Source: Erpobdella octoculata (taxonomy: Eukaryota; Annelida; Clitellata; Hirudinida; Erpobdellidae). From it: 64,000 nucleotides of DNA. Positions 1 to 12,468 of the stretch are shown piece after piece (positions within the stretch are counted from its first letter, which is position 1; each line of letters opens with the position of its first letter). The translations under genes were made by a program, and so were the position numbers. Location of the stretch: NCBI GenBank assembly GCA_963978895.1, contig OZ022244.1, positions 32,575,432-32,639,431 of the forward strand, read 5' to 3'. The notes beneath the pieces were generated by a model. It did not search any database. It was not told the origin of the DNA and worked only from the letters and a program-made list of their open reading frames with translations.

Positions 1-1
1 G

Positions 2-391
2 TTCCTGGTAAAAGATCCGAACTATGAAGTTCCGTATTTGGCCAAAAAAATGGCCGTAATTTTAAAGGAGAATACTCTTCCAAAGGAGAGCAGAACCCCC
101 AATCAGACGGCACCCGTCGTGCCCACGCCGGTGCGAACGGAACAGGTCATAGAAAATCGTAAAGTTACGGCGACCAAGAAAAGTTATATGCCTCTGGAAA
201 ACATCAGCATCACTTTGCTGAGAAAGGAACCATCCAAGCAGACCGAGGGAAAGGAAATCGGCTCGGGAAAACAAGCAAATAGTTTGGAGTACCGCAGTGC
301 CGGCGGCCAAGGCGGTCGCGATCAGGCATCGATGAACTTGCCGAAAACCTATCATGTCCAGCCGTTCAAGTTGGTCGGACCGAAAAAGTAG
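2..391 (+). CDS. C-terminal exon of an unrecognised protein (5' truncated by window edge)
   Basis: The frame is open from the left edge (first full codon at base 2) to TAG at 389-391, about 129 residues. I do not recognise the family. The sequence is basic and polar, rich in K, T, P, S and Q, with no membrane segment, and ends in PFKLVGPKK, so it looks like a disordered C-terminal tail. No splice acceptor is needed, because the frame stays open to base 2. An AATAAA lies about 300 bases downstream at 689-694, which fits a 3' end of this gene. The first internal Met is at base 50, but the reading frame continues upstream of it, so that Met is unlikely to be the start. Its neighbour WDR25 is convergent. 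Confidence 0.6.
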   Translation, partial: FLVKDPNYEVPYLAKKMAVILKENTLPKESRTPNQTAPVVPTPVRTEQVIENRKVTATKKSYMPLENISITLLRKEPSKQTEGKEIGSGKQANSLEYRSAGGQGGRDQASMNLPKTYHVQPFKLVGPKK

Positions 392-738
392 AACCGATAC
401 TGAATAAGTCTTGTTTACTCGGAACGGAGCGGATGCGTACAGTTTGAGTTTTCATTTTTTAGGAAGTTCTCGATACCTATGTTGTCCTTTTTGTAAACTC
501 TTGCTTAACCGCGACTAAGAGACGTGATCTCTGTTAACGACTTTTTCTCTGTTTAGAATTAAGCTTGTTGAGGCATCAGAAATTCATACAAGATGTTTTA
601 GAATTGTATTAAAGTGTATCAAAAAAGTAAGTTTAAAGTCTGTTTATTAAAAAAAAAAGAAGAAAAAATTATGTGTTTTTTCTACAGAAATAAAGATAGA
701 TAGAATACATTATAAAATTTATAGCTGTCTTTTTAACT
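392..738. other. Convergent 3' UTR region between the left-edge gene and WDR25
   Basis: This stretch lies between two stop codons that face each other (391 on +, 739 on -). It is AT-rich with no coding signal. It holds poly(A) signal hexamers for both strands: AATAAA on + at 689-694 and TTTATT (AATAAA on -) at 643-648. If both are used, the two transcripts overlap tail to tail by some tens of bases. Confidence 0.5.
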
Positions 739-3128
739 TTAATGCCAGATGTCTATGCGTCCACTCCATGTCGAAGCTGCACACATGCCGGTGATGACTG
801 GATGCCAATTCACGTCTAAGATTACGTCGCCCGTATGGGGCGACCCTATCTTTGTGATGACGTTGCTCGTCCTGTAGTTATAAAATACGACTTGACCATC
901 GGCACTTCCACTGGCAACTATTCCTCCGTTGGGGTTTATGTCACACCCGACATTATAGCCCGAAACCTGTAAGAAAATAGATATTGTAACATTTAAAATA
1001 CTTGACTCGTCCGAATATTCGTAGCCGGGGCCGCCTAATCAACAGAGCAATGAAGCGGTACTAATCTAAAATATTTTTTTAGATTATTGGCCAAGATTTA
1101 GAATAAAATTTTGAGCCAATTTTTATTGTTCTGTTATGGGCAGCCTTTCAAATTATATTACTCATACTTACCTTGTGGCAGTTATAACGTTTGGACTTGT
1201 TCATTCTGTACGGAGGTTCCGATGAGAACTGTGCAATATAATCTCCTTGGGTTTGGGCTATGAACTCTTTCCTGAACGGATGACATCTCAGACGCGGGCA
1301 AGTGTACTTCTCCTATAATTGAAATAGGCGGACGTTAATGCAACACCCGAGTCGACGTTCACGTATATACGTGACAAAACTACGGAAGATCTCACACGTG
1401 GAATATTTCATTGGAAATGGCAGCTGCGGCAGAAAAATCCCAGACCATGATGCATCTATCTGACGAATCTCGGCTCACGAAATCACAGGAAGTCAAGAAT
1501 TCCTTATCGGACAGAAAGCAAATATCCAAAACCTGACTCGAAAATTAATATCTGGTAAGTTGTTGTATCAGCTTATTATTCAATAACTAAGCTTTCTAAT
1601 GATCTTAACCTGTCCGATTTTGTCCTTGTATTTATACTTCTTTACCGGTTTTGTAGGTATCCTAGTATCCCAGCATAAAATTGTGTCCGTGGAGCCTGTC
1701 AATACGGCGCTAGAATCGATCGGATGAAATTTGACGCTTGTCAAATAGTTCTCAAATGAGGAGGAGAATACCTGCATCCCTAAATATAAAAATTGTTTCC
1801 GGTCATTTACAATCGTAAGGATTATTTAATTGGTCAGGTCCTTGGTAGCACGGCGGGCGATGATGCCCATTATCCGGCGGGTCAAATCCAGACAACATTG
1901 CATAGGACCTCGTTTATACGACTCAGCTATGCAACTATTGTGTTTATACCGCCTAAAAATTATGCACGCGTTCCGTCTCACTTTCAGGTTAATTTTTGGA
2001 TTATACAACTTTCCAGGTTATAGGATGAATTTTATATGGCGAAATAAAAGTCTCCTAAACAAGGTCCTACTGTACTAGCATTTCAAGTGGGAAGGCAATG
2101 ATTATATGTGCCTCTATAGTTATTCATGATTTGTCCTACTGAATATAAAAGTCCTTTTTTAAGATTACTTATCATAAAAGAGAGTTACAATTAAATAACT
2201 GATACACCCAATGAACATCAACAAAAAACTTCAAGTAAATAAAATAAGATAAATTATAAAATTAGAACTGCACTAAGAATAAACAAAAAAAAATTTCCAC
2301 TATATTTAATTCACCTTTTTCGACATCGGTGACAGAAATGGATTTGTCAAAACCGCAGCTGGCTACCAGTTTGCCGCAGTTTGACCAAGTGGCATCTTTA
2401 ATGCTGCTCGAGTGATGGGTTATAGTCGATACACATTGTTTCAAGAATATGTCGTGTATACGTAGCTTGCTATCAGCTGAAGCAGACAAGAGCAAATGAC
2501 TGTAATCAGCTGTGCACCAATTTATTCTATTGAAAGGCTTTGTAGAACATTCAAAACTGTGGAACAATTTACCTGGCACCACGTCCCGGGGTTGTTTACG
2601 AATAGCAGGTCTGATGTTATCATGCATATATAAAGGAATGCCTCTACTCTCCTTTTGTTTATCATTTTGAACATTCTCTAACGGTGCATTTGTGCTGATA
2701 TTACTATCTTGTCTAGCTCTTTTTGGTATATATTTGCATAGAGATTTTGGTTCTACGTTTGTTTGTCTGTGTGTGGAAGGATTAAACTTAGAATGTACTG
2801 GAACTGACGTTACACCCCAAACAGACATCTCATCTTGCCAATTCTCTTCGAATGTTTCACTCTGCCAGAAATCAGATGAAACTCTGCCAGACTTAATAGT
2901 ATTGTCATCTGAGACGTCGCAAAATTTTCGTTTTACTGAGTTTTGTAGTGTAGAGAGAGTTTTTTCCCGAAGTGGAGAAACTGTCTTTATTGATTGATCT
3001 GTATTTATATTGAAAAAATCACATCTTGTACTAGTAGTAGCAGATTTTGTGTCTTGTAATAATGATTCTTCATCAGAAGATCCACTACTACTAGAGTAAC
3101 AAGTTAAGTTAATTTTTTGTCGGTTCAT
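739..3128 (-). CDS. WDR25: WD repeat-containing protein 25, 5 exons
   Basis: Exons on the minus strand: 3128-2315, 1779-1610, 1532-1398, 1312-1172, 966-739. Lengths sum to 1488 nt, giving 495 residues and a stop, with consistent phases (1, 0, 0, 0) and GT-AG junctions. The first ~185 residues are Ser-rich and low complexity, as in vertebrate WDR25. WD40 repeats follow, beginning near FHSFECSTKPFNRINWC. Family-diagnostic strings are visible: KFHPIDSSAVLTGSTD, SRDSSDRCIMVWDF, EKYTCPRLRCHP, GYNVGCDINPNGG and the terminal RIDIWH (MKIWH in human). Human WDR25 is 544 residues, so this copy is slightly short in the N-terminal tail. WDR25 is a beta-propeller protein of poorly known function, related to splicing-factor-like WD40 proteins. 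A minus-strand poly(A) hexamer sits at 648-643. Confidence 0.93.
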
Positions 3129-4952
3129 GTGTTATACGTGCATTTAAATCACCGCTGCGCTTTCTCCACTCATAATAATTGCATGGATAACTTTTGAAGA
3201 GCGATAATAAAATAATAACATAGATAATACAGTCGAACATAGATAATACGTTATCTATGCGATGTCTATGATAAATTTAAGCTTGTTATACTTTAATCAC
3301 CTATCTATACTTCAAAAAATAGTTAGTTTGTCTTATTATTTTTCAAAAATAATTATGATCCGCAGACAAGATTTATATATATGTGTTATTGCGTAAAAAA
3401 TTCTAATTTAATTTACGTAAAAAAGTTTGAAGGTTTAAAGCAACTCTAAGTAAATTTATTTTACGTTTTATGAGCTAAAAAAAGTTAGGAGTGAGAGGAA
3501 GAAGACAAGGAGCGAGTAGGATTGGGAAAGCGAGCGGGAACGGGAGAACGAGCTGGAACGGGAAAGCGAGCGAGAACGGAGAGGAAGCGAGAAATGGAGT
3601 GGCGGATTCAGTATCAGGGCGAAGCGCCTCCGCGCCAGAGTCTAAGAAAGCGCCACTCGCTTTTATTTTTTAACTTTATAACATATCTAGTAAAAAGCAG
3701 CTTATCAACTTTTTCCATTTTTCTATCTAACTTGGAGAATTTGGACTGCAAAAAATTTTCGTACCAAGGTGTATCTATCAAACCATAAAGTTTTCATTAT
3801 TTTCGCGACCCACAAATCAATTTATTTTTGAATAAAACCAGATATACTTTCATTCGAAGACATTAAATTGATTCTTCTTCGTTTGCATCTTTCTTGTATA
3901 AACATGTTCTTTAAAGACAAATGCGTTATTTTTTTCAAGGTTGAGAGGCATCCGCTTGCCTGAAAAGTTGCGCATGTCAAGTTGTGTAATTTAATTTCAT
4001 AAGCTACGCAATTACGCATAGTCACTTTTGATTCAGCAAATGTTTTATTTTTTCAAGGTTGAGAGACATCCGCATGCCCGAAAAATTGGCATGTTACGGT
4101 GTGTGATTTCAATTCATAAGCTCTGCTGAGTCACTTTCATTTGATTCAATCTAGAAATTCAACGAGACTAAGAGTTTAATAATTTATTCACTTGAGTAAA
4201 GCAGCAAATGCGTTATTTCATCAACGTTGAAAAGCCTCCGCTTGCCCAAAAAATTTCGAGACCAAAAAATTGGGGGGGGGGGGCATTGGTCCCCCGTCTC
4301 CTACGCCTATAGGTAGTTCTTTCTCTTCCTCCATGTGAACGGCATAGCTTGTCAACTTTTTTAAATTCTAAAAAACAGGTTATTCTAAGCAACCAAACAA
4401 ATTTTAATTGATACTCTGGTGGGGATGTATCCTCCAATCCCTCATGGATCAGTCTCTTTAAGCGGGAGCTCCCTTTGGAAGAAAATCCCCAACACAAGTG
4501 AAGCTTAATCAAGGCAAGTAAAAAAAGCCGACGTCAATGACAACAAATTTAAAATTATTGCACCCGTATTGGTAAAAGTAAACTTTGTACAATGCAATAT
4601 ATTTTTATTTTTTGGTCACTGCGTCGGCGTTCTGTGACGATTTCTCTTGACAGCAGACAGCATGTGTCGCGCAGGTTTCGAAGTATAAAATTGTTATTGA
4701 TTGACACGATTACAAAAAGACATAAAACACTTTTTTATGTGAGCTCCATCGAAAGCAGAACTTGTTTTAATCGTCTGCATGCATGTTAGGCTTATCCCTG
4801 TGTAACAAACGTGGTGGTGTTTTTAGATTACAGTTTAGTATTAGTAGATTAGTGTAGAAGAGTGTAGGAGATAGAAAATAGGATAGAGATTCAATCAATA
4901 CTCAATAAATAGCACAGAGGGGCTGAAGGACCATCCGTTCAAACGACGACAG
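3129..4952. other. Spacer between divergent WDR25 and KCNE-like genes, repeat-rich
   Basis: No supported gene. It contains a short GA-rich degenerate tandem stretch (about 3490-3600, recurring AACGGGAAAGCGAGC-like units) and three diverged direct repeats (3905-4265, listed separately). There is a G-run plus inverted C-run followed by CCTACGCCTATAG near 4270-4312 that looks like one end of a DNA transposon. Bases 4790-4952 are the likely 5' UTR and promoter of the KCNE-like gene; no TATA box was convincing. Confidence 0.5.
3905..4265. repeat. Three diverged direct repeats (about 100-160 bp apart)
   Basis: The motif 'caaggttgagaggcatccgc' with following 'ttgcc' recurs at about 3938, 4055 and 4223. 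Each copy is preceded by 'caaatgcgttattt'-like sequence, and the first two are followed by 'aatttcataagct'. The third copy runs into the G/C-run transposon-like end. Seen directly; the element family was not identified. Confidence 0.6.
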
Positions 4953-7158
<2,206 letters not shown>

Positions 7159-7583
7159 CCCGACGATGAACTTTTTTTGTTACCCACTTAACATTAATTA
7201 TGTTAATTCATTAAATATTCTAATTATTTCATTTGAATATATAGCTTTCATCTTATCGAGTAGAAAAGCACGACGTAATCTCGACCTGAAATTGATTTCT
7301 TTTTCTCAGAAAACTTGACTTTGAAGAGGCTTGCATTCAAATCTAATGTTCTTACTCGCCAGCAGCTGGATTCTTCAATTAAACTAAATTTACATATATA
7401 TAAAAAAAAGAATCAATGCAAGGAGCCACAAAAACTTTCAAAACGTCATCATAGCGATAATAAAAACAGCAGCAAAACGAGCCTGTCATTGGATGCGATA
7501 GTTCGTTAGTTAATAATCTAATCTAATCCGAAAAATATTTTTATTAACTTATATTAAAATTTGTATACGGATGGATGGAAGAA

Positions 7584-10500
7584 CTATGCATCTGACGAAG
7601 AAGATGACTGGACAGCAGGAGATGACGACGTGAAGCCCTCGTTTGACGCTGAAAATAAACAAAAAACGATGAAATGATAGGAAGACACGTACCGACTGAC
7701 GGACGTCACTTAAAATCTCGACCATCCCCGAAAACCGAAGCTTTGTGGAGACTCAATGTCAGACTCGTAACAGCCCCTCAGTTATACACTTACCTTCTGT
7801 TTCTGGATACGGAGCGCTGCTACTGTCGTTGGATTCATCTCCTGTCGTTTCAAGCCTGTAACCATTCAGAAATGAAGATAATTTAGCCAATTTGAATATA
7901 AAAAAAAAAACAACAAAAAAACTTTTCTAAGTTTTTGAATTTGGAAAGGTACCTGATCTTCTTGGAGTTGCACGAGCTGGACTCGTTGTCGAGCGATCTC
8001 TTCTTCGACAGTCCTCCGTCCTTGGTGTGAGCTTCGATCGCCTTTAATTTCTGCATTCGAGATAGTATCGCGCTGTGCATGTGTTCTGCATCGTTTGTGT
8101 TTGCCTAGGGTTTTTATTTTAAATAAATTAGTTATAATAATAATAATACAAGAACAAATCAATTCAAAAAAAAATTTAACACCTGAAATGGTTAAAAATG
8201 TTACCGGTCTATTTAAATGAATAAATAGTAAGGAAATAAAACTGATCGACTAACGGAGATGAGAAATATCTTGATTCCTTCGTCCGGATCGATGGCGCTG
8301 ATCTTGACGCTTTTGTGGCTCGCCCGTTCGATCAACATCCCCGACCAGAGCATGATGTTCAGTACCACTCTCAGACTACCCTGAGCTCGCATCACTGCAA
8401 TACGACAGACACGTTATTTGCATACTTGAATCATCATACTAACTATTAGGTTCTGTTAGCCTCTGAGGTTTCATAACACAAGAGTGCGCCCTATAAATTT
8501 TCTAATACTACTACTACTATTACTACTAACTATTAATAGGCTGAAAACGGTTGGAACTCCTTGTTCCAAGAAACTAAAAAATCCTGACATTTCTCTAACT
8601 ACATTTAAATCTCTCCTTAAATTCAAACTTTTTAGGAGAGCTTATGAAACTAATTAATATACAATACTGTACAATTATTTTATTTTTATTTTTGCTCATG
8701 ACTCACATGGCGCTCCCGTAATGGACTTTATCGATATGGGAGCGCCTAATCAAATGATTCTTTGATTTGATTTGTTTGCAATTACATCTATGTATAATAG
8801 ATATAAAATACTGTTAGGTGGCATGGCAATTTTCTTAACATCAACATTCAACAGTAATTATATGTGTTGATGTTAAGATAAATCCGTTATTTTCTGACGA
8901 GTTAACCCTGATGTAATCTCTTAAGTAATCTCGAGGCGCTGGTGGCAGAGCGTTCGCCTGTCGATCGTTAAGTCGGCAGTTCAAACCTCGCCGGCGTCAC
9001 CAGCGTAACTTCCTTAAGCAAGGAGTTCACTCGCATTTGCTAAAGGGGTAGGCGCCTATAAATGGCTGCCTTTGCAAGTACCCTCCCTCTCTCGCCTTGA
9101 GCAATACTTGTCTTGATAAGGCGTATGCTAAATCTCAATAAAAAAAAAGTGCCAAGAGTAATAAAAATGAAACGTACCAAGCCGAGATTGAAAAGGTTTG
9201 TTGTCGTGAACGGCCATGTCGTTCAACCTCAACAGGCCCCTCCCCCTTTCCTGCCAGTTTTGCGTATCTTTGTCGAAGACGTACAACTTTGCGTTGAACT
9301 GGACGGAAAAATTTAAATATTATATACGATTAAAAATGATGAAAACGAATTGAAAAAATAAAATTTAAGAATAAAAATCGAGACAAACTTGAAACACATT
9401 GGATTCATTTTCTTCCCCGGTAACGATTTCGACTTCTTTCAGCCCCGGTTTGACTTCCTTGGCTTGCTGTTTGGCAGCCGATTCGACAAGAGACAGGCAT
9501 GTAGAGTCATCTTTGACTACGAAGAACAAATGATACAAAGTTTTATGAAACTTGCAAACACATGATTTCACAAATTATTCTCTATTGTGATTAAATTTCC
9601 AAAAACCTTAGCTATTTATTTTTTAAATTTAAACTAGAAACAGCAGTTGATTCCATCAACTTTGTCTTGTTTTTACAAGCCTCTCCTAGGCCTGGATAAA
9701 GGAGGAGGGAAAAAGAAAAAAAAAAGAATCAAATTATGATCCACGACAGAAAGTACTTAGGTATTTTTTATATACTGCTACATCAGCCTTAAAACACCTG
9801 GTATAAAGAACTATAGAGTATAAAAAAAAATTATCAGTCAATAAAAAATCCAACCTTTTTCGGCGGATGTTTCTCCGGTTTCTTCGACGTCGGAAACCTT
9901 CGACGGTTGTTTTTCGCCGTCGACGTTTGAGATGACAACTCGGTCGGCGAGATTGCTTCCGAACACGAACTGCGTGCTAGTCTTTTCAGAGCTGTCTTTA
10001 CCGGAGAGAATCTGTCAAAATAGAAAATGAAACGAGATTAAAAATCTTTCGATTTTTTAGACGACAATTTATTTAGCGCCATGTGCAGCAGAAGCCACTT
10101 AAAGGGCTCAATCAATCTCGATTAACCAATGTTTCCCACTTTCTCTTTCAATTTCAGAATCTGTTTTATTGAAATCATTTAAAAAAAACTTACTACTTTG
10201 GATTCCAGCTTTTCTCCAAAGACGAATTTTGAATTTTCATCGCTCGACGTTCCATTTTTACTGCAGAGAAACAAAAAAGATATAAAAAATAAAGCCTAAT
10301 TAATAACAAAAAAATCAATAATGACCACCTTGCAGAATCCGTCGAGATTGCCGGCTTGTTTGAAGAGTCGTCTCTACTTTCGGTCGAACCAAAGACATTC
10401 GCTATAAAACAAAAATGAATCTGTAAACCAATTTATTCATGCACAAGTGTTTGACCGACTAATTTATGCACAAGTGACCGACCGACCGACTAATGTATGC

Positions 10501-12468
10501 ACTAGTGATTGACTGAATAATTTATGCACAAGTCTTTGACTGACTGATTTACGACTGACGCTTATTCAGTGAATATTTAATAAGGTCGCAATCCCTTATC
10601 CTTCCTTGTCGTTTGCATCTGATCTCGCATCAACCTCGCCAAACACGTCCGCCAAAACGACGGGGGGGCGGAGCGAGAAGCCGAGACTACGAAAATTATA
10701 GCAAATTATAACACATAATTATGAATTCATTCAATTAAAGTAAAAAATATTTATAACTAGAAAGTTATCAAGAAGAAATGTACCGGATAAGGGGCTGAAC
10801 AGTTTAGGGGGCTCGAGTTTAAAAGTGTTGGTGCTCGGTGCTGTAACCAGAGTCGGTTCTGTTATACATAAGCAACGGTAATAAGAATAAATAAACAACA
10901 GTGGCAAGATTAATAGGCAACAATATTATTAAGAACAATAAAAATAATGAGAAACAATAATAGGAATAACAAGAAGCAATAACAGGCAATTAAATTGAAA
11001 CTATTACAGAGGGAACCAGATACTAGTAAAAGATCCAATCAGGAAGTAAATAATAATCTTAACGGTTTCGTTTTGTAGAGCAAAAACTCTATATATAAAA
11101 GTTGTTTGTTGCTGTTGTAACGACAAACCTTTAAGTAAGGAAGCTTGATGTTGCAAGGGTGACGGCCTGAGGAAAAAATGGTTTGTATTTCCGTTGTCGA
11201 AAGCCGTCGTTCTGCTCTTGCGAGAGTCTGGAAGAAAAAACGACATTACAGACATTAAAAAACCAAAAAAAAAAAAGATAATAATTTCCAGGTAATCATT
11301 CACTTTGTCTGGTTTGGCCTACTATAGTAGTCACGCTACGAACCTACTTCACGCCCGTTGCAAGCCAACCCCCTAACCACCTCAACCAGTCAAAGTAAAT
11401 GATTGCCAATTTCCATAGATATGAGATTAAATTTAAGCAAAAATTTATTATAAATAAAACATCAATGAATAAAATACAACTTAATCCTCCAGCAAAAGGA
11501 TTATTGGCCATTGCTGTGCCAGATCTTTCATTGCCTGTTAAAATGTACATAGACATTGTGCTAATGATTGAGCAGCATTTTAGGTTTGAAAGTATTTAGT
11601 AATAAATTAACTGGTTAATAAATTTAGATATGAAATTATTGTTTAAAATTTTGAATTTGTTATAAATTTTAAATTTGTTTTTAAATAAATAACTTTCTGT
11701 GTCTCATGTTAAATTAAAACAAAAAAACAGCTTGGCTTATAGATCTCCCAAATAGAAATGAGAAACGCTTAAATAATGGAACAAACATAAAAGACTGAAA
11801 GATCATTTGTCGCAAGATGATCACCATGCAATGCTACTGTAGATCATCAAAGTAAAAATGAATCATTATGATTCAAAATGATTTATTTTTACTTTAGTAA
11901 AAATATTTATTGTAAACAAATGTGATCACCTGTTTCTGATGATCTTGATGTTGAAAAAGCACTTGCCCTCAAAACGGGGCATGGTTTTGAATTTTCCTGT
12001 GCGTTCTCTTGACCTGAATGAAAAAGAAAAACAGTTATTAGATTCTACTTAAAAAATAATAATCTACCAGTCTACCAATATACAAATGTAGTTTTCAAAT
12101 TTTCAGTAAATTTACATTTCATTGAAATAACTCAAATAGCAAGTCAAAAGTAATAAAAAAATAGCACTGCTGAAAGCTATACAAAATAGCAGGCGCATAT
12201 TTTAAAAAAAGTATAAAAACAAAAAAAAATGGGGCGGTTTTTAAGACTACAAATTCAAGTCTACTAAAGAGTTTATAAATAAAAAAATGAAAGAGATGGG
12301 TTTGATATTCAATCAATAAATCAGGACTGAGATCGAGGTTGACGAAACTATAAATGATTAACTTTTTAACTTTTAAATTATAAAACAAAAACCTAATAAA
12401 TACATCAATATATTAGTATTAATAAAATAGGCAATGATCGATAACCAACCCGCTTCTCGATCAGCCAT
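7584..12468 (-). CDS. RANBP3: Ran-binding protein 3, 13 exons
   Basis: Exons (minus): 12468-12450, 12013-11930, 11227-11129, 10858-10784, 10401-10329, 10260-10194, 10011-9855, 9516-9389, 9298-9178, 8394-8255, 8104-7953, 7855-7794, 7648-7584. The total is 1242 nt, or 413 residues (human isoforms are longer, about 500-570). The start MADREAG resembles human MADLAN. Two FG-type motifs, FVFG at 129-132 and 154-157, are each followed by the family pattern (ExLESKV, SNLADRV). The Ran-binding domain spans about 205-321: VEIVTGEENESNVFQ, KLYVFDKDTQNW, ERGRGLLRLNDMA, RAQGSLRVVLN, KISAID, KIFLIS. A basic Ser-rich tail ends in SSSSSDA. RANBP3 is a nuclear cofactor that promotes CRM1-dependent export and binds Ran-GTP. 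Every junction is GT-AG and phase-consistent. A minus-strand AATAAA lies at 7545-7540, about 40 nt past the stop. Confidence 0.94.
8530..8790 (+). mobile_element. 3' fragment of a non-LTR (LINE) retrotransposon, frameshifted
   Basis: In RANBP3 intron 9 (between exons 9 and 10, opposite strand). Translation shows the common LINE reverse-transcriptase C-terminal pattern: GWNSL in one frame, then after a shift LKNPDISLTTFKSLLKFKLF. It is followed by a 9-bp perfect hairpin (GGCGCTCCC ... GGGAGCGCC, 8711-8748) and a short repeated tail (aatcaaatgattctttgattt). The family could not be assigned. It is decayed. Confidence 0.55.
8928..9149 (+). mobile_element. tRNA-derived SINE, full-length copy
   Basis: The 5' part is tRNA-like: an A-box-like TGGTGGCAGAGCG and a B-box-like CAGTTCAAACCTC. 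A tRNA-unrelated body with 'ttaagcaaggagttcactcg' follows, then the tail 'gctaaatctcaat' and an A-run. Related copies are at 18492-18572 (3' part, +), 52736-52916 (+) and 61745-61860 (-), so this is a dispersed family rather than a tRNA gene. It lies in RANBP3 intron 9, antisense to the gene. Confidence 0.8.
10433..10560. repeat. Degenerate ~35-bp tandem repeat in a RANBP3 intron
   Basis: About four copies of 'aatttatgcacaagtg' followed by GACTGAC/GACCGAC runs, read directly between RANBP3 exons 4 and 5. Confidence 0.75.
11849..11895. repeat. Near-perfect 19-bp inverted repeat (hairpin)
   Basis: The left arm AAAGTAAAAATGAATCATT (11849-11867) pairs with the right arm 11877-11895 with one mismatch, across a 9-base loop. 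It is in RANBP3 intron 2. It could be a relic of a short MITE or a cruciform-forming site. Confidence 0.7.

Noticed and set aside
1793..2078. Small open frames between WDR25 exons 1 and 2
   Set aside because: They lie in the WDR25 intron, overlap each other on both strands, and show no domain or splice support.
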